From positions 215,168 through 279,167 of the forward strand of contig NW_022985472.1 of the NCBI RefSeq assembly GCF_010093595.1: 64,000 nt of DNA, given 5' to 3'. Shown here piece by piece: positions 42,292 through 54,136 of the stretch. The notes beneath the pieces are model-generated. The model saw nothing but the letters and a program-made list of their open reading frames with translations. It did not search any database and was not told the origin of the DNA. Source of the DNA: Mytilinidion resinicola. Lineage: Eukaryota > Ascomycota > Dothideomycetes > Mytilinidiales > Mytilinidiaceae. Each line of letters starts with the position of its first letter. The first letter of the stretch is position 1. The position numbers were made by a program, and so were the translations under genes.

Positions 42292-44674
42292 TCTCTCTAC
42301 GACATATCCATCACCTTGCTCCATAAGGAGTAGGCATGTGTCGAGCCTTTTTCTTTCCGTTGTATTATTGTACCACACACGCTTTTCCTTTTGTCTATGT
42401 GAGATTATGGGTTCAGGGGATTATGGGAAATACAAGGAGACTCGGATGGTTGGGTCTATGGGGTGTACGCGGGTACATTGAGGTTTATAAGAGTAGCGAA
42501 TGGGGTTTTCCTAACAGCGGAGATATTACCATAGGGTTTCACACAGGGAGCCCCCGTCTGAGGGCAGACGCGGGTTTGGAGTATTGCTAGGATGCCTGGA
42601 TGCTCAAGGTATATATACTTAGCTCTAATTCGAAGACGCATGCTGGATTTGGCTGTCAAAGCTCAATGTGAGCAGGGTGTGAAGCAAGTTGAAGGTGAGG
42701 GGACGGGTATTCATACATTGTCTGGCCATGGATATCCGTCCGCTTTCCTGCCATTGTTTGTGGTTGTGGGATTTCAACGTAAGAATAGAAACTGGAGGGG
42801 GTGGATACGCTTCCAATCTGCGTACACCTTGCTGACGCTGTGTAGGATAGCCCTGCGAGCTTACCAGTTGTCCGAACTTCTCTCACAGTTGGAATACTGA
42901 AAACGCCGTGAGCCTCCTCAGGCAGTGGCAAACGAGTGTACAGATATCTGTGACGGCACGTCGTATGATCACAAATACAGATGGTTGATCTTCACCTGAT
43001 ATGCACCGTCGATAGAATGAGGAGGTTGGTACAAGGTTAGTACATATGCACAAAACAAGGCCTCCACATGTTCTAGAAACATTCCAGAAGGAGAGCAAGA
43101 TAGACAGAAGTTCGCCAAGATCCATATCATGGCATGATCGATAAGATAATCTATAAATAAGCATCGAGTTGCGAAATGGAATTCCGTTCCCGCCTGTCGC
43201 GCCGTGCCGTCCCTGTCCCGTTCTTTCCTCTACCTATCAATCGGAAGGTTAGCAACGGCCTCGATAGGCACAGCAGCTCGTGATCCAGACTGGAAGTCTG
43301 ACTGGTAACGCGTTCAGGAAGGTACGGTGGTTAGGGGAGCTCGCTTCGCGTGTCTCGAGAGATAGGGCAATGCCGGTCAGCAAGGAGGCGCCTTGGAAGC
43401 TGAACAAATCACCAATCGCGGCATCCGTCGAGTGTGGGCATTGCTTGGCCTGTCAGAACTTTGAAGGAAGGTCCAAAGACCAGGACGTTGGAAATCCCCT
43501 GTTTGTTGGGGGGACCATGTACGTCTTGGCGTCCAAGGGTGATCGAGGCAAGATAATCACCTGAGACGTGAGTGGCCATTTGGCCGCAGATAGACATCTC
43601 GCAGTGAATGGGTGGGGCCAGATATGCAGGCGAGGCAGGGGACATGGCTGCAAGCTTTGTGGATGGCGCAGCCACTCATGTCATGCCGCCCCCGCATTTT
43701 TCAAGCGACAGAGCGATGTGGGAAAAGCTTGGGGCGCTTGTTTGCTGAGGTTTCATCTTGAACGTCGCCTCCACCCTCCACCCTCCACCCTCCGCCCTCC
43801 ATGCCTCCATGCTGTCGCGACGCTTATTCCCACATTGAGTAGAGCATGAGGCCGCCACCTCTCTTTTCACAGCGCGATGAACGACAGGTCGTAGTGCAAT
43901 GAAATATAGCGGCCGCCTCCGCCTCACGCGCCGCAACATTGCAGTGCCGTCCCGGCAGGCTGTTCCCGCGCGATATCGTGACAGCCAGGCAACTGGCCCA
44001 CGCGAGGTTACATACAAATCGATCGCATAGTTCGATACCAAGGCGCTTACTTAGCAAGAGGGAGCATTCTCCGCTTCAAGAAGGCGACAAACAATGGACT
44101 CTAACACTCGGGACTCGGATCAGGGGGCCCGTTGTCCATGCCAAGAGCCTTGCCTCCAACAGCAGGTGAAGTGCTGGTGCTGCTGATCTTTGCGCTGTTG
44201 CGGGTGCACGGGTGGGGACACCGAGGGCCTCTAGCGACCGCCGTTCACCAGCCCAATCTCTATGATTGGCTTGGGTCGTGAATGGTTTGATAGCGTCTCG
44301 GCCTTCCCGTCTCAAACAGGGGATCGACAAGGGATCGACAAGGGACTCCGGCTATCACGGGACGTCCTCGCTGGCTGCAATCTGGGCGGAAGCTTATCAA
44401 AAGCTTCGACGGGCCTTCGACGCCACCCGGGCTGGCTGCAGCGCGCATTAGCGGCCCTCGCAGCGCGTTACATCGTGCCGGGGTCGCAGGCGGCGCAGGC
44501 GGTGCTTTGGTTGGAAAGGGTAACAGGGCCGCAAGCCTGGTGTGGCCGTGGATGTGTGACGGCTGGGGTGGGACATGTGGGTGGGGACGGTATATCAACA
44601 CTGCGCTGCCCATATTGTTGAGGGTCCAGGATTGATCGCGCTGGACGGACGGACTCACAACAACAATCGCAAAC
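42292..44674. other. Gene-poor region with minisatellite and gene relic
   Basis: About 2.4 kb without a supported gene. It holds a stretch at about 42875-42960 similar to 61950-62040 (see findings), a 7-bp repeat at 43769-43800 and a 12-bp direct repeat (gatcgacaaggg) near 44322-44345. The final part precedes the peptide transporter. Confidence 0.4.
43769..43800. repeat. CCACCCT minisatellite
   Basis: About four and a half head-to-tail copies of a 7-bp unit, the last with one change (CCGCCCT). Directly visible; no function is implied. Confidence 0.7.
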
Positions 44675-46703
44675 ATGGCGGACCACGAACTGAATGCTTC
44701 ACAGTAAGTGGATTCGCTTCTCTATAGATCCGCTCTGCTGTGTCGGAGTCTCACCATGGCTAGCTGCTAATTTGTTTGCTAGGCTTCACCAGATCCTCAC
44801 CACTGATGGCAAGAAACCAGAGACGGACGCCATGGGCGCGCCCATGCCAGTGGGAATGAAAGATGTCCCTCTAGACGAGAAGAAGGGTCTCTCGCTGCAC
44901 CCCTCACAAATCACCCTCGACCACGAACATGACGGCCTTGAGGGCGAGCATCCCTCAGAGGAAGAGAAGAGGACGCTGAGACACATTGGCGACCCATTGC
45001 CCAAGGCTGCCTTCTTAGTCGCCATTGTCGAGCTGTGCGAACGCTTCACCTACTACGGTATCCAAGGTCTGTTCCAGAACTATGTGCAGAGGCCGCTGGA
45101 CGGGAGCTTGGGGAGGGGTGCGCTGGGAATGGGGCAGAAAGGCGCTACTGGATTGGGCACTTTCTTCCAGTTCTGGTGCTACGGTATGTCTTAACTTTCT
45201 TTCGAGCTCATCTCTGGGAGAACTATGGAGTTTAGTTTCAATATCAATCTGGACAACCACGTCTAACGGCACCACAGTCACTCCAATCATTGGAGCCATC
45301 ATCGCCGACCAGTATCTCGGAAAGTACAAGACCATCCTGTACTTCTGTTTTGTCTACATTATCGGTCTCTTGATCCTCACTCTCACATCTCTTCCCATCG
45401 CGCTCCAACATGGCGCAGGTCTCGGCGGTTTTATTGCAGCTATCATCATCATCGGTCTCGGCACTGGAGGAATCAAGTCTAATGTCGCCCCCCTCATCGC
45501 CGACCAGTACAAACGCCGTCAAATGGTTATCGGGACCGACCCCAAGAACGGCGAGCGCGTCATCATCGACCCAGCCATAACCATCCAGCGCATTTACATG
45601 ATCTTCTATCTGTGCATCAACATCGGCTCGCTCTCCCTGCTCGGAACGCCCTACATGGAGCGCAACATCGGCTTCTGGAGTGCCTACCTCCTCGGTCTGT
45701 GCATGTTCGTGTTGGGCACCGTCATCCTCATTCTAGGAAAGAAAGTATATATTGTGCGACCGCCGCAGGGCTCCGTCGTCACAGACGCTTTCAAGTGCAT
45801 CTGGATAATGATCAAGGCGCGGGACATGAATGCGCCGAAGCCAACGTACCAGGCCGCCATTGGTGGACGCGCGAAGACGCACTGGGACGACACTTTCGTT
45901 GAAGAGGTGAAGCGCGCGCTGTTGGCTTGCAAGGTCTTCGCCTTCTACCCCATCTACTGGGTTGTGTACGGACAGTTCTCGAACAACTTCGTTACTCAAG
46001 GTACGTCAGCTCCTTTTTACCGTTCCTTCTCCACATTTCTGATTCTCTCTTAGCCGGTGAAATGCGCGGCCACGGCATCCCCAACGATCTCATGCCCAAC
46101 TTCGACCCCATCTCCATCGTCGTCTTCGTCCCGATCCTCGACATGTTCGTGTACCCCGCGATGCGAAAGGCCAAGATCCCTTTCCCGCCCATCAACCGCA
46201 TCACCCTGGGATTCTGGATCGGCTCGCTCGCCATGGCATACGCGGCCGTCATCCAGCATTACATCTACATCCGAGGCCCCTGCTTTGAGCACCCGCTCTG
46301 CGACGCCAGTGTCGTAGACGGCGTTGCGCAAGGAAATAACATCCACATCGCCGCGCAAACCGGCGCCTACATGCTCATCGGCATCTCCGAGATCTTCGCC
46401 TCGGTGACTGGCCTCGAGTACGCCTACACCAAAGCCCCGCCCAGCATGAAGTCCTTCGTGCAGTCAATGTACCTGTTCACCAACGCGTTCGGATCCGCGA
46501 TCTCGGAGGCGCTGAACCCGGTGCTCTACGATCCCGCCATTTTGTGGATGTTTGTGGGGCTGGCGATTAGCAGTTTCATTACGGGTTGCATTATCTGGAC
46601 GCTGTTCCATCACTACAACAAGATTGAGGATAATATGAACTTCGATAAGGATCTCGATGAGGATCCGGCGTTGGTGAAGGACCATGAGAAGTTGGCGGAG
46701 TAG
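44675..46703 (+). CDS. PTR2: POT/PTR2-family peptide transporter
   Basis: Proton-coupled di/tripeptide transporter of the plasma membrane, 600 residues. Exons 44675-44703, 44783-45183, 45278-46000 and 46054-46703. Landmarks: IVELCERFTYYGIQGLFQNY (the ExxER-type motif of helix 1), GTFFQFWCYVTPIIGAIIAD rebuilt across intron 2, QYLGKYKTI, IIGLGTGGIKSNVAPL, FYLCINIGSLS, YPIYWVVYGQFSNNFVTQAG across intron 3 and SVTGLEYAYTKAPPSMKSFV near the C-terminus. Hydrophilic tails flank about 12 helices. The length and order match fungal Ptr2. Confidence 0.93.
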
Positions 46704-49540
46704 AGTTCATTTTTTTCGTTGCGGGAGATGGGGGTGGGAGTGGAGTGCTGCTGAGCCGAGCCGAGCCTTGAGGAAGGTATCTAGATGATTAGGTAGATGG
46801 AGAGGTGAGGCTTGGATGAAAGGGAGGGCAGATGATTTTACTAGGTTTGAATGAATATCAGATTCTACATTATGGGGGTTTTTTTTGAGACGACTGGTCC
46901 GAAGGCTATCTACTGACGTCTAGGGGCAAGTCGAATCGCCCATAGCTCACGTGGTTCCACGTGATGGCACCCCTGAATCGGACTATAAAATCTTCTCGTC
47001 TTCTAGCAATTCGTCCTCAGAGATGTGAGCATGGCTTTGATGGAGGTTTGAACTTGTGGCGTAGTACGATACCATGGTTCTGGGAGATTCTGTGGGACTT
47101 GGTTTCGATCAAAAAGCTCTTGACATCACCATGCATGGAGTGGAAGAGGAGTGGGGGCGTGAGTGTGCATTAATCCCTCGCTCCTCATCTTTATATCCCA
47201 TTGATGGTGTCCAGCTTGTCTTTCGCTCGTTCTGGACCTCTATTCATCTTGTCAGAATATCCTTCTTTTTTCTTTGCGGCGATGATCAGTACGAGCGGAA
47301 AAAGGGGCCATCACCATTACCCCCCTCGAAATCTCCGCGGTCCCACCGCCCGCCAACTCCATTCTGGTATACTTCCGCTTTTTTGCACACCTCCTCCACC
47401 TGCCTCCATGGTTTCTGGGTATTTTCGGTTTTACACACCGCCCACTCCCACCACTCCATCGTTAGCAGCGTTGTGCTGTTTTGAACACCCAATTCCCACG
47501 ACTCCATAGTCCTCTGCGTCTCGTAATTTCGAACACCCCTGTCCCCCACTCCATCATTGCCTGCGTTGTGTTGATTTGAACGCCCGACACCCTCTCTTCG
47601 CCATGAGAGGTTGCGCTCGAATTTTGACACCCGAACCTGACACCTTGTCTCCGCTTCATTTTGCTCTCCGAAGAGAAACCTGCCTTGAGGAAGGAAAGCA
47701 GGACGGGAGCTGGGGTTTTATAGTCGAGGAAAGAGAAGAAAGGGAGTTGGCACGTGAGGCACGTGAGACACGTCATAGTCAGCTGCTCTCGAAGTGGAAA
47801 GGGGGCGAGCTCCAGTGCTCGATCGGCGACTGATGGAGCCGCGAATCTGTCATCTCTGGGCCAGATCTCAGGCTGGACTAGACGGTGGCACTTTGGGCAT
47901 AACCCGAGGAGCACGCGAACATCGGCTTTTATAGCGCCGAAGACGCAACGGGCGGTGAATGCAACATACACGGGATAGATCCCAGCCACAGGTCAGGTGG
48001 GCGAGCGAAACCAGCGTGCCCGTCCCGTGATCGAGCTTGGCGGGGGGTTATAAAAACTTCGCTGGACTTTCGAGTTCAGTTCTTCAGCGGAGGAGTCGAG
48101 TTGGCGACTTGGTCAAACCGACGGAGGAGGTAGACCATGGGGTGCTGGAGCAAAAACAGTGTCCTAACGCGACCATGGTCGGGGGGTGCGTTTGTTGAAA
48201 CAACTAACAGTGTCTCTCTATGGCTGGGAGTTGGTCTTGTTCAACTTTCCGCAATAAGTGCATCGATGGCTGGGACGGGAGCCGTTCAACTCAGACAGGT
48301 CTATATGCCAATAGTGCGTGGAAAGCTTGTAGCACCCTAGTGATGATACTCTTCTTCTTCTTCTAGAGGTTATCGTACTCACCATCTTCTCCCAGTACTT
48401 AATCGAGACTAAAACAGTAGATGCTTATCATCATCACTTATTCCTGATCTAACAACACTACCACGGCCTCTCCATTGTGCTGTCCTTCCATAGCCGTTCA
48501 ATCCCCGACCGCACCATCACCCATTCGCCTCCCCCATTTACCCCAAACCCAGCAACAACCACCATGTTTGCAAAAATCCGCTGTTGACCCTCCGTCTCCA
48601 CCACATCAGCCTCTTTCTCCAGGATGGTTTCATCCCCAAAGGCAGCCATGGAGCTTCGATTTCATTTTTGACGCAAAGCTCGGCAACGACCATGCTATAG
48701 CGCCGTTGTACCTGTTGATCCCCCACTGCCATGGCACCTGAAGGATGCATGTTTCAATCCTCGAAAGAAGACTGCAAACCCATAAAGAAGGAAGTTCGCG
48801 GGGGCGAGAGGGGAGATTTATAGGAGTTGGAGTAGGGGGGCACATGGGAGGAACGTGACATAAGGGGGGCAGCTGCGGGTGCGCCGAGCGCCGAGTGGTC
48901 TCGGTGCTCAGCAGAACGGAGACGGGGTCACACTTCATGCACGTGACCGGGCTTAGCGGGGTGGCGAGGACGTATAAAACTTCGCTGTCGGCGAAGGATA
49001 GGAGGTAGAAGGAGCTTTTGAAGTTCGTGGAAAATACCCTAGGCAAAAGGCGAATGGAGTGGAATTGAAAACCTCTTCCAGGTCTTTTGATGGTCCGGTG
49101 CTGGGTTGAGTTGGAAAGTCCAACCCGTTCAGGAACTCACAAATGTGTTATGGTCTGGAGGGAACTCTCGTTGCTAATGCTCCTGCTAAACACCATCGCT
49201 TCTTAGTAATGCTTGTTAGCATCTTCCTTCTAAGCTTTCTAGCTTCACCTACTTACGTCTCGAAGCACTGCCCCAAGGTAATGCCCATCACCTCCACTTA
49301 AACCGCTTTTCACCTCCGCACTCGAAAGTACTGGTATTCTGTTAATCTCCACCCCAACCACCTCTACAGCTCGAAGCAGCAGAAGAGCTTTTATACCCGC
49401 CCAGACCAGTCGGAGGATCGGCCGCGTCCCTTCCCTTCTCACGTGCCCGTCACGAAACGCTTCAGCCCGTCGCCGGGCGAAGTCGAACGGTCGGCTGAAC
49501 TTACCTGCTTTGGGCTAGGAGTGAGAAACCACGCGTTGGT
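46704..49540. other. Promoter-rich, gene-poor region
   Basis: About 2.8 kb in which no known protein is recognised. CACGTG motifs and TATAAAA-like boxes recur together at about 46945-46990, 47714-48056, 48820-48985 and 49385-49445, in both orientations. Short frames follow some of these boxes, for example 48137-48340 (+), but none resembles a known family. It also contains the 47-bp tandem repeat described separately. Confidence 0.4.
47440..47630. repeat. 47-48 bp tandem repeat, about four units
   Basis: Imperfect units each end in TTTTGAACA-like sequence. The ends fall at 47487, 47535, 47582 and 47629, a spacing of 48, 47 and 47 bp; an older unit may precede them. Read on the minus strand, the repeat gives 16-residue repeats of the type (L/R)GVxN...MEWWE. 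A TATAAAA-like box and CACGTG sites lie upstream on that strand (47714-47770), so a small repetitive protein is conceivable. Confidence 0.6.
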
Positions 49541-49790
49541 ACGTCGTTGAGCGCTTTTGTTGGCAAGATTATCGGATCGAACCGCGTGAGAGTTGGATTG
49601 GTAGACGCTGGGTGGATGTGAGTGCGCTGGGTGGATGTGAGTGCGCTGGGTGGATGTGAGTGCGCTAGGTGGTTTGCCCGCGTCCGAGCTATGAGGGGGG
49701 AGCTTTCTGGTACTAATGGTAGTAAGAGTATCGGATCGTACCGCATAGATGTTAGATTGTGAGACGCTGAGTATTTTTGAGCACGTCAGG
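49540..49790. repeat. 121-bp repeat family, left block (with 19-bp array)
   Basis: Two units with the core ATCGGATCG(A/T)ACCGC at 49571-49585 and 49730-49744, each followed by a TTGGATTG..AGACGCTG-like stretch. Between them is a 19-bp array of about 3.5 copies (49606-49672). The spacing of 159 bp equals 121 bp plus two extra 19-bp copies. The same family reappears at 55.1-55.6 kb in the same orientation. Confidence 0.65.
49606..49672. repeat. 19-bp direct repeat (CGCTGGGTGGATGTGAGTG)
   Basis: Three full copies and one partial copy in tandem, nearly perfect. It expands one unit of the larger 121-bp repeat. Confidence 0.8.
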
Positions 49791-49957
49791 TGTTTGAACA
49801 CAGTGGTGACATAAAAGGGGCGCAACTCAATTTCGATCGAGATACCTGTTTGTTCAGCTTCAGCAGCACTACTTGAAGGCAGCCTGATTGGTTTGATTAA
49901 CATTCATCTCTTCCGAGTCTCCTATGGTTTCATGCAGTATACGCGCCTGGCCATTTC

Positions 49958-51873
49958 TTACGGTCTCTTCGCTTGGTGCTCCACCAGCCAAGTCTTCCCC
50001 TTGGCATCTTCCGCCATTATCTTCTCCAGCTCCCTCACAACTTGCTCCGATTGCTCACCTGGTAAGGTAATCTGGATGACTTGCATGATGTGTCGCACTC
50101 CCAGTGCCACCTTCTCGGACTTCGAGACTCGGCAAGCTGTCATGATACTGTTCTTGATCTGGCGACCATTGGTTTGCAAGCGGCCTAAGACGTCGTACGC
50201 GAGATCTGTCCAAGAATCGTCAATCCCAGGCTTTCTTGGAGATTGCGTGAGCAAGCTGCACCAGATATTGGATCGTGATCCAGGAGAGAGATCAGGGTAC
50301 TTTATAGTTACGTGCATGCGGCTGTGAAATGCGTCGTCAAATCGACCCTTGTAGTTCGTGGTCAGAAAAAGGAGGCCGTTGTAGAATTCTATGTGCCGCA
50401 AGAAGGCTGTAGAAATTGTTAGAATGCTTCAGAAACTTCGAAAAATTTAGAACCAGAGTTTTGTACGAAACCTGGGACGTGATGCTTTGGATACAAACCA
50501 TACTGACCTGCGTCGAGGAAGCTGCGACCATCGGACTCTTCGGACATGCGACTATCGGCTTCATCGAGAAGAAGAACGCCTCCCCACCGCTCCGCTACCT
50601 GAAAGGTATTTTGGAGCGTATCGTTCATATCATCTCTCTCCCTTGCCAGGTCGTAAGCGCTTATCGGGTTACAGCGGTCTCTTTGTCTCTTCCGCGATTG
50701 TTTCTATGGAGTGGTCAGGTGAACGCGGAACATTTGGTGGATAGGGCAACTACGAAAATTATCCTACCAGCCGTCATAGTCTTTCCAAGTCCGGGAGCTC
50801 CGTGGAGAAGAATGATCAATCCTTGGCCTTTGCCACGGACAACATCGTCGAATCCATCAACATCATCTCCGCGGTCGAAACTCGCAACAAGCATCTGGAG
50901 GGAATGCTTTGTGTCTGGGGCTAATTGAAGATGCGTGAAGGGATTCTGCTCCCACTGGATATCTGACAACTTGGACACCCAAACCTGTCCCCAGGCTTTT
51001 CTGGCAAGGTGGCAAGCCCAAGTGAAACCTGGGCAGATAGCATAGTCTTCGTTGGTAAGACAGCTAAGTTGTTCTGGCTCGAGGTTGGGAAAAGCACCCT
51101 GTTGACTAATCTCCGACGGGGGATTACTCAATTCCCGTGACAGTCGGAAAATTTCGTTGAGAGAATTCCCAGCGTGAGGCGGACTGAATACATGCCCAAG
51201 CTTTTAGCTTGTAGAACGATCCACGATAACTCGGTCACGTACCTTGACTGTTAACTACGAAGCTTTTCTACCAGGGTCTAGCACTCACCTTGACACAGTT
51301 ACCCGATTCTTTGTGTAGGGCGGATACCAACCTTGAGTCTTTGGTCCAGAATGGACCATCATAGCGCATATGTGAAAACTTATTACGCTGAAGTGTAATA
51401 TATTTCTTCCCGCGATGGACGAGACTCTGCCAGATTCTCTGGCTGTCTCGTTCTGGAAGGTAACGGAAGGGAATCATATTGAGGTCTTTTGGCGAAAGAT
51501 CGACCAAGCCTCGAAAATATGGAACCAGTTCGCTGCATCTCTGGACGCCAAATTCTACTCCTGAATGGTTTCCGCATAGTAAGGTAAGCACGAGTCCGTG
51601 TGTCCCATATTGCGTAGATTCTAGCACATACAGCGCTTCTTCCGCAGTATCAGTGCCGAGGACGTATACCAATTCTCGAGGCGGAAAAATTGTCCACAAC
51701 ATCTTGAATGAAACTTTGCCATTCGGAACCTCCCGCTCGTACCGGTCGATCGTGTCTTTGCAGCCGTCTTTGTTACTATAGATGAAGTCTAACAGAAGAT
51801 CCAAGTGTTGCTTGATAGGGTCCTGGACTTTCGCTACGGGAAACAGTTTGGCCGAATCGCAAGTCGAGGGCAT
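49958..51873 (-). pseudogene. AAA+ ATPase (DUF7025-AAA type) pseudogene
   Basis: Fungal AAA+ protein with an N-terminal DUF7025-like region and one ATPase core. Proposed exons, minus strand: 51873-51289, 51242-50768, 50703-50508 and 50406-49958. Visible: DPIKQHLDLLLDFI, VSFKMLWTIFPPRELVYV, RVIVDRSTS, ILLHGAPGLGKTMTAETIAE (Walker A, rebuilt across intron 2), GVLLLDEADSRM (Walker B), AFLRHIEFYNGLLFLTTN (sensor 1, rebuilt across intron 3) and FHSRMHVTIKYPDLS. Two lesions: an in-frame TAA at 51204-51206 and one extra base near 50669-50671, between TKRPL and PISAYDLARERDD, where removing a single A restores the frame. The N-terminus is shorter than usual and may be lost. A longer first intron could skip the TAA, but not the frameshift. 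Confidence 0.78.
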
Positions 51874-52357
51874 GGTACTTCTCACTCCACCAAGCAACGG
51901 GCACCAACAAATGAGCCTGGAGACCACTCGCGAAAAGATCTTTAAAGTAATGTCGAAGCACGAAAACCTTGTCGAAAAAGATGCAGAGGTGTCGCAGCGC
52001 CTCACGTTCGAAGGCCTTGTCGGGTACGGCGCAACCGTTGACGAAGAAACGAGACTCTGGCGTTTGGAAACAGAGAGACTTTTGGCAGCAGCCATCAGGA
52101 GAAAATGCCCCACGTGTTCGGCAGTGAAGGAAACCTTCTTGGGAAATGTTCCCGCCAAGGATTCGATAGACTCTCAGCTATCGGCGAGCATATAAGAGTC
52201 AACCTCAATATCTGCAACTATGATGCCGAAACGTTGCTCCTTGAGAAGTGCCAGGATTAACACAGCAAAGGGGAGCATGCTGCGAGTCGAAAGGTCCTAC
52301 AGGACCGCCTAGACAAGTTGGCGTCGGATGACAACTTGACAACTCTCAGTTTTGAGG

Positions 52358-52868
52358 ATATAACTCGGGTTGCAGCACTACAACCTAGGATCAGCAACTC
52401 ATATGCCAGTAACGTATCAGGATGGCATGCTGATACAGGAGGAAGTGACAGGTAGTGCAACAGCAGTGCTGCAGCACGGTATCAGTACTGTATCAAGTAA
52501 CAGGATGTAACCAGCAACGCATCAAGAGAGCTGCCACGTTAAGCCCCCGGGGGTGGCCCCCCTCTTTCCCCTAGTATATAAACAACTAGCTAGACAACTC
52601 AGGTTGAAATTGATGTGAACTCTGATTTCTATAGACGTCTAGCTAGTTGTATATATACTAGGGGAAGGAAGGGGGGCCACCCCCTGGGTGGCGCGCTAAT
52701 AAGTTCAGCTGAACACTGCACAGCTGAGCCTTCAGCTGGGTTCTCTACAGTTGATGTTCGGAGAGTAGCTTTCTAGCATATGAGTTGTTGATCCTAGGTT
52801 GTAGTGCTGCAACCTGAGTAGACACTTATAGAAATCAGAGTTCAGATCAATTTCAACCTGAGTATATA
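52358..52868. mobile_element. Small non-autonomous DNA transposon, outer copy with ATATA duplication
   Basis: The element spans 52363-52863 (501 bp including the nested copy; 273 bp without it) and is flanked by ATATA at 52358-52362 and 52864-52868. Its ends are ACTCGGGTTGCAGCACTACA on the left and, on the other strand, ACTCAGGTTGAAATTGATCT on the right, sharing ACTCRGGTTG. It has no coding capacity. It sits inside a codon-continuous gene, whose frame is restored exactly by removing the element and one ATATA. Five-base duplications with this terminus fit no superfamily that I can name. Confidence 0.85.
52592..52824. mobile_element. Nested copy of the same element, AGACA duplication
   Basis: The element spans 52597-52819 (223 bp), flanked by AGACA at 52592-52596 and 52820-52824. 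It begins ACTCAGGTTGAAATTGATGT and ends with the complement of ACTCAGGTTGCAGCACTACA. Removing it with one AGACA rebuilds the right arm of the outer element, whose sequence then aligns with this copy in the opposite direction (CTAGCTAGTTGT, TATATACTAGGGGAA, GGGGGGCCACCCCC). The opposed orientations create the conspicuous inverted repeat at about 52536-52690. Confidence 0.85.
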
Positions 52869-54136
52869 GCGGCGTATTTTGCGCTAGTCGACTATGCCAC
52901 AGCTGTCCTGGCACGTATACTCCCCCGATATACGCAATGCGAGCTATTTTACACAACAACAGTCCGTACCTTGGCAAAGCTGTCCGCCAAGCTCAAATTT
53001 CTTTCCAGCAGCGATCGAGAGCACGTTGTAATCTCTCTAGATACAAGCAGACAGATCGTGGCTCAGCTGGGAATGGGGCCGGGGAAGGAGTCTAAGTACC
53101 CCGCAAGGTTCCGCTTGGGTGAGACCCGAATGGGCGAGGACGACTACAGTGACGAAGAAGACGACGTAGAGCTGAGGCTGAACCACTACAGTCTCCCACT
53201 TGAGAAAGACCAGCTTCAGTGGGATTACCTGAACGAGATGGATGCGTTTAGATCAAGAATTGTCTTCATGATGGAAGCTTTGCTACTGGATCTGATCAAG
53301 AGCGATCAGTCGGGGCTTTCTTCACACGCCTTCGAGGTCTCCTCCGTTGTATATGGGACCGGTTTCGATGAATTTCCTGTGATAGTGTATCAGAATTGGA
53401 ACGGTGAGGTATCTGGAAGCTCGTTGTCCTCATGTGTCCAAGCCGCATATGTAGGATACGGCGTTCTACGTGATATTCTGACAAATATAACGCCTAGTAC
53501 ATCCAGAACCAGTGCCGCCAGTGCTGCGAGGGTCAACCACCAGACCGCGGACTTGCAGTGCGACCAGGTGGAAACATATATCGACTGGGAGTGGGAAGAT
53601 CGTAGCCAAGATGTTAGTTGGAAGCACGATAAGATCGAGACCACGGAAAGGGCCGTGGTGGTTGCGATGATCGTGCCTCTGGCATGTACAGCTTCAAGCG
53701 TTCTGTGCAACATGACAGCCCTTGTGCAAAGCGCATTGGATCTGAAGAAAGCCGAGGATCACTTGCATTTCCATCAAGAGGCCAAGTTTACTGCCATTTA
53801 CAGCTTGGAAACACTAGCATATGTCAACGAGCGTCACCGACCAGAAGAAATGGACTCGCGTTCACTGTCAGCATCGCTATTATCTTGGCAAAGGTTGACA
53901 GCGCCAGGTCACTGCGGGACTGAAGAAGTGGGCGAAAACCAGACAAGGGAGATCACGGAAGCGACTCGGAAGAAGTACGCAGACTTAGCCTGCAAAATTC
54001 GAGCAGAATGGGTTGTAGACAGATATTCCGTCACCGTTACCTGCAAACGCTATGTCTGGTCTATTCTGGGTGTGTGCATCATGTCCTTCACGATTGTTAC
54101 CGCTCTCGTGTTCGGCTGCAGAATTGATGGGGTAGA

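Noticed and set aside
51900..52200. Minus-strand open frame (RFFVNGCAVPDKAFEREALRH) as the N-terminus of the AAA gene
   Set aside because: It overlaps the start of the plus-strand membrane-protein gene, and its frame does not connect to DPIKQHLDLLLDFI without an additional unexplained shift.
52536..52690. Inverted repeat read as a terminal-repeat transposon of its own or a hairpin RNA
   Set aside because: It is explained completely by two copies of one element in opposite orientation, with AGACA flanking the inner copy.
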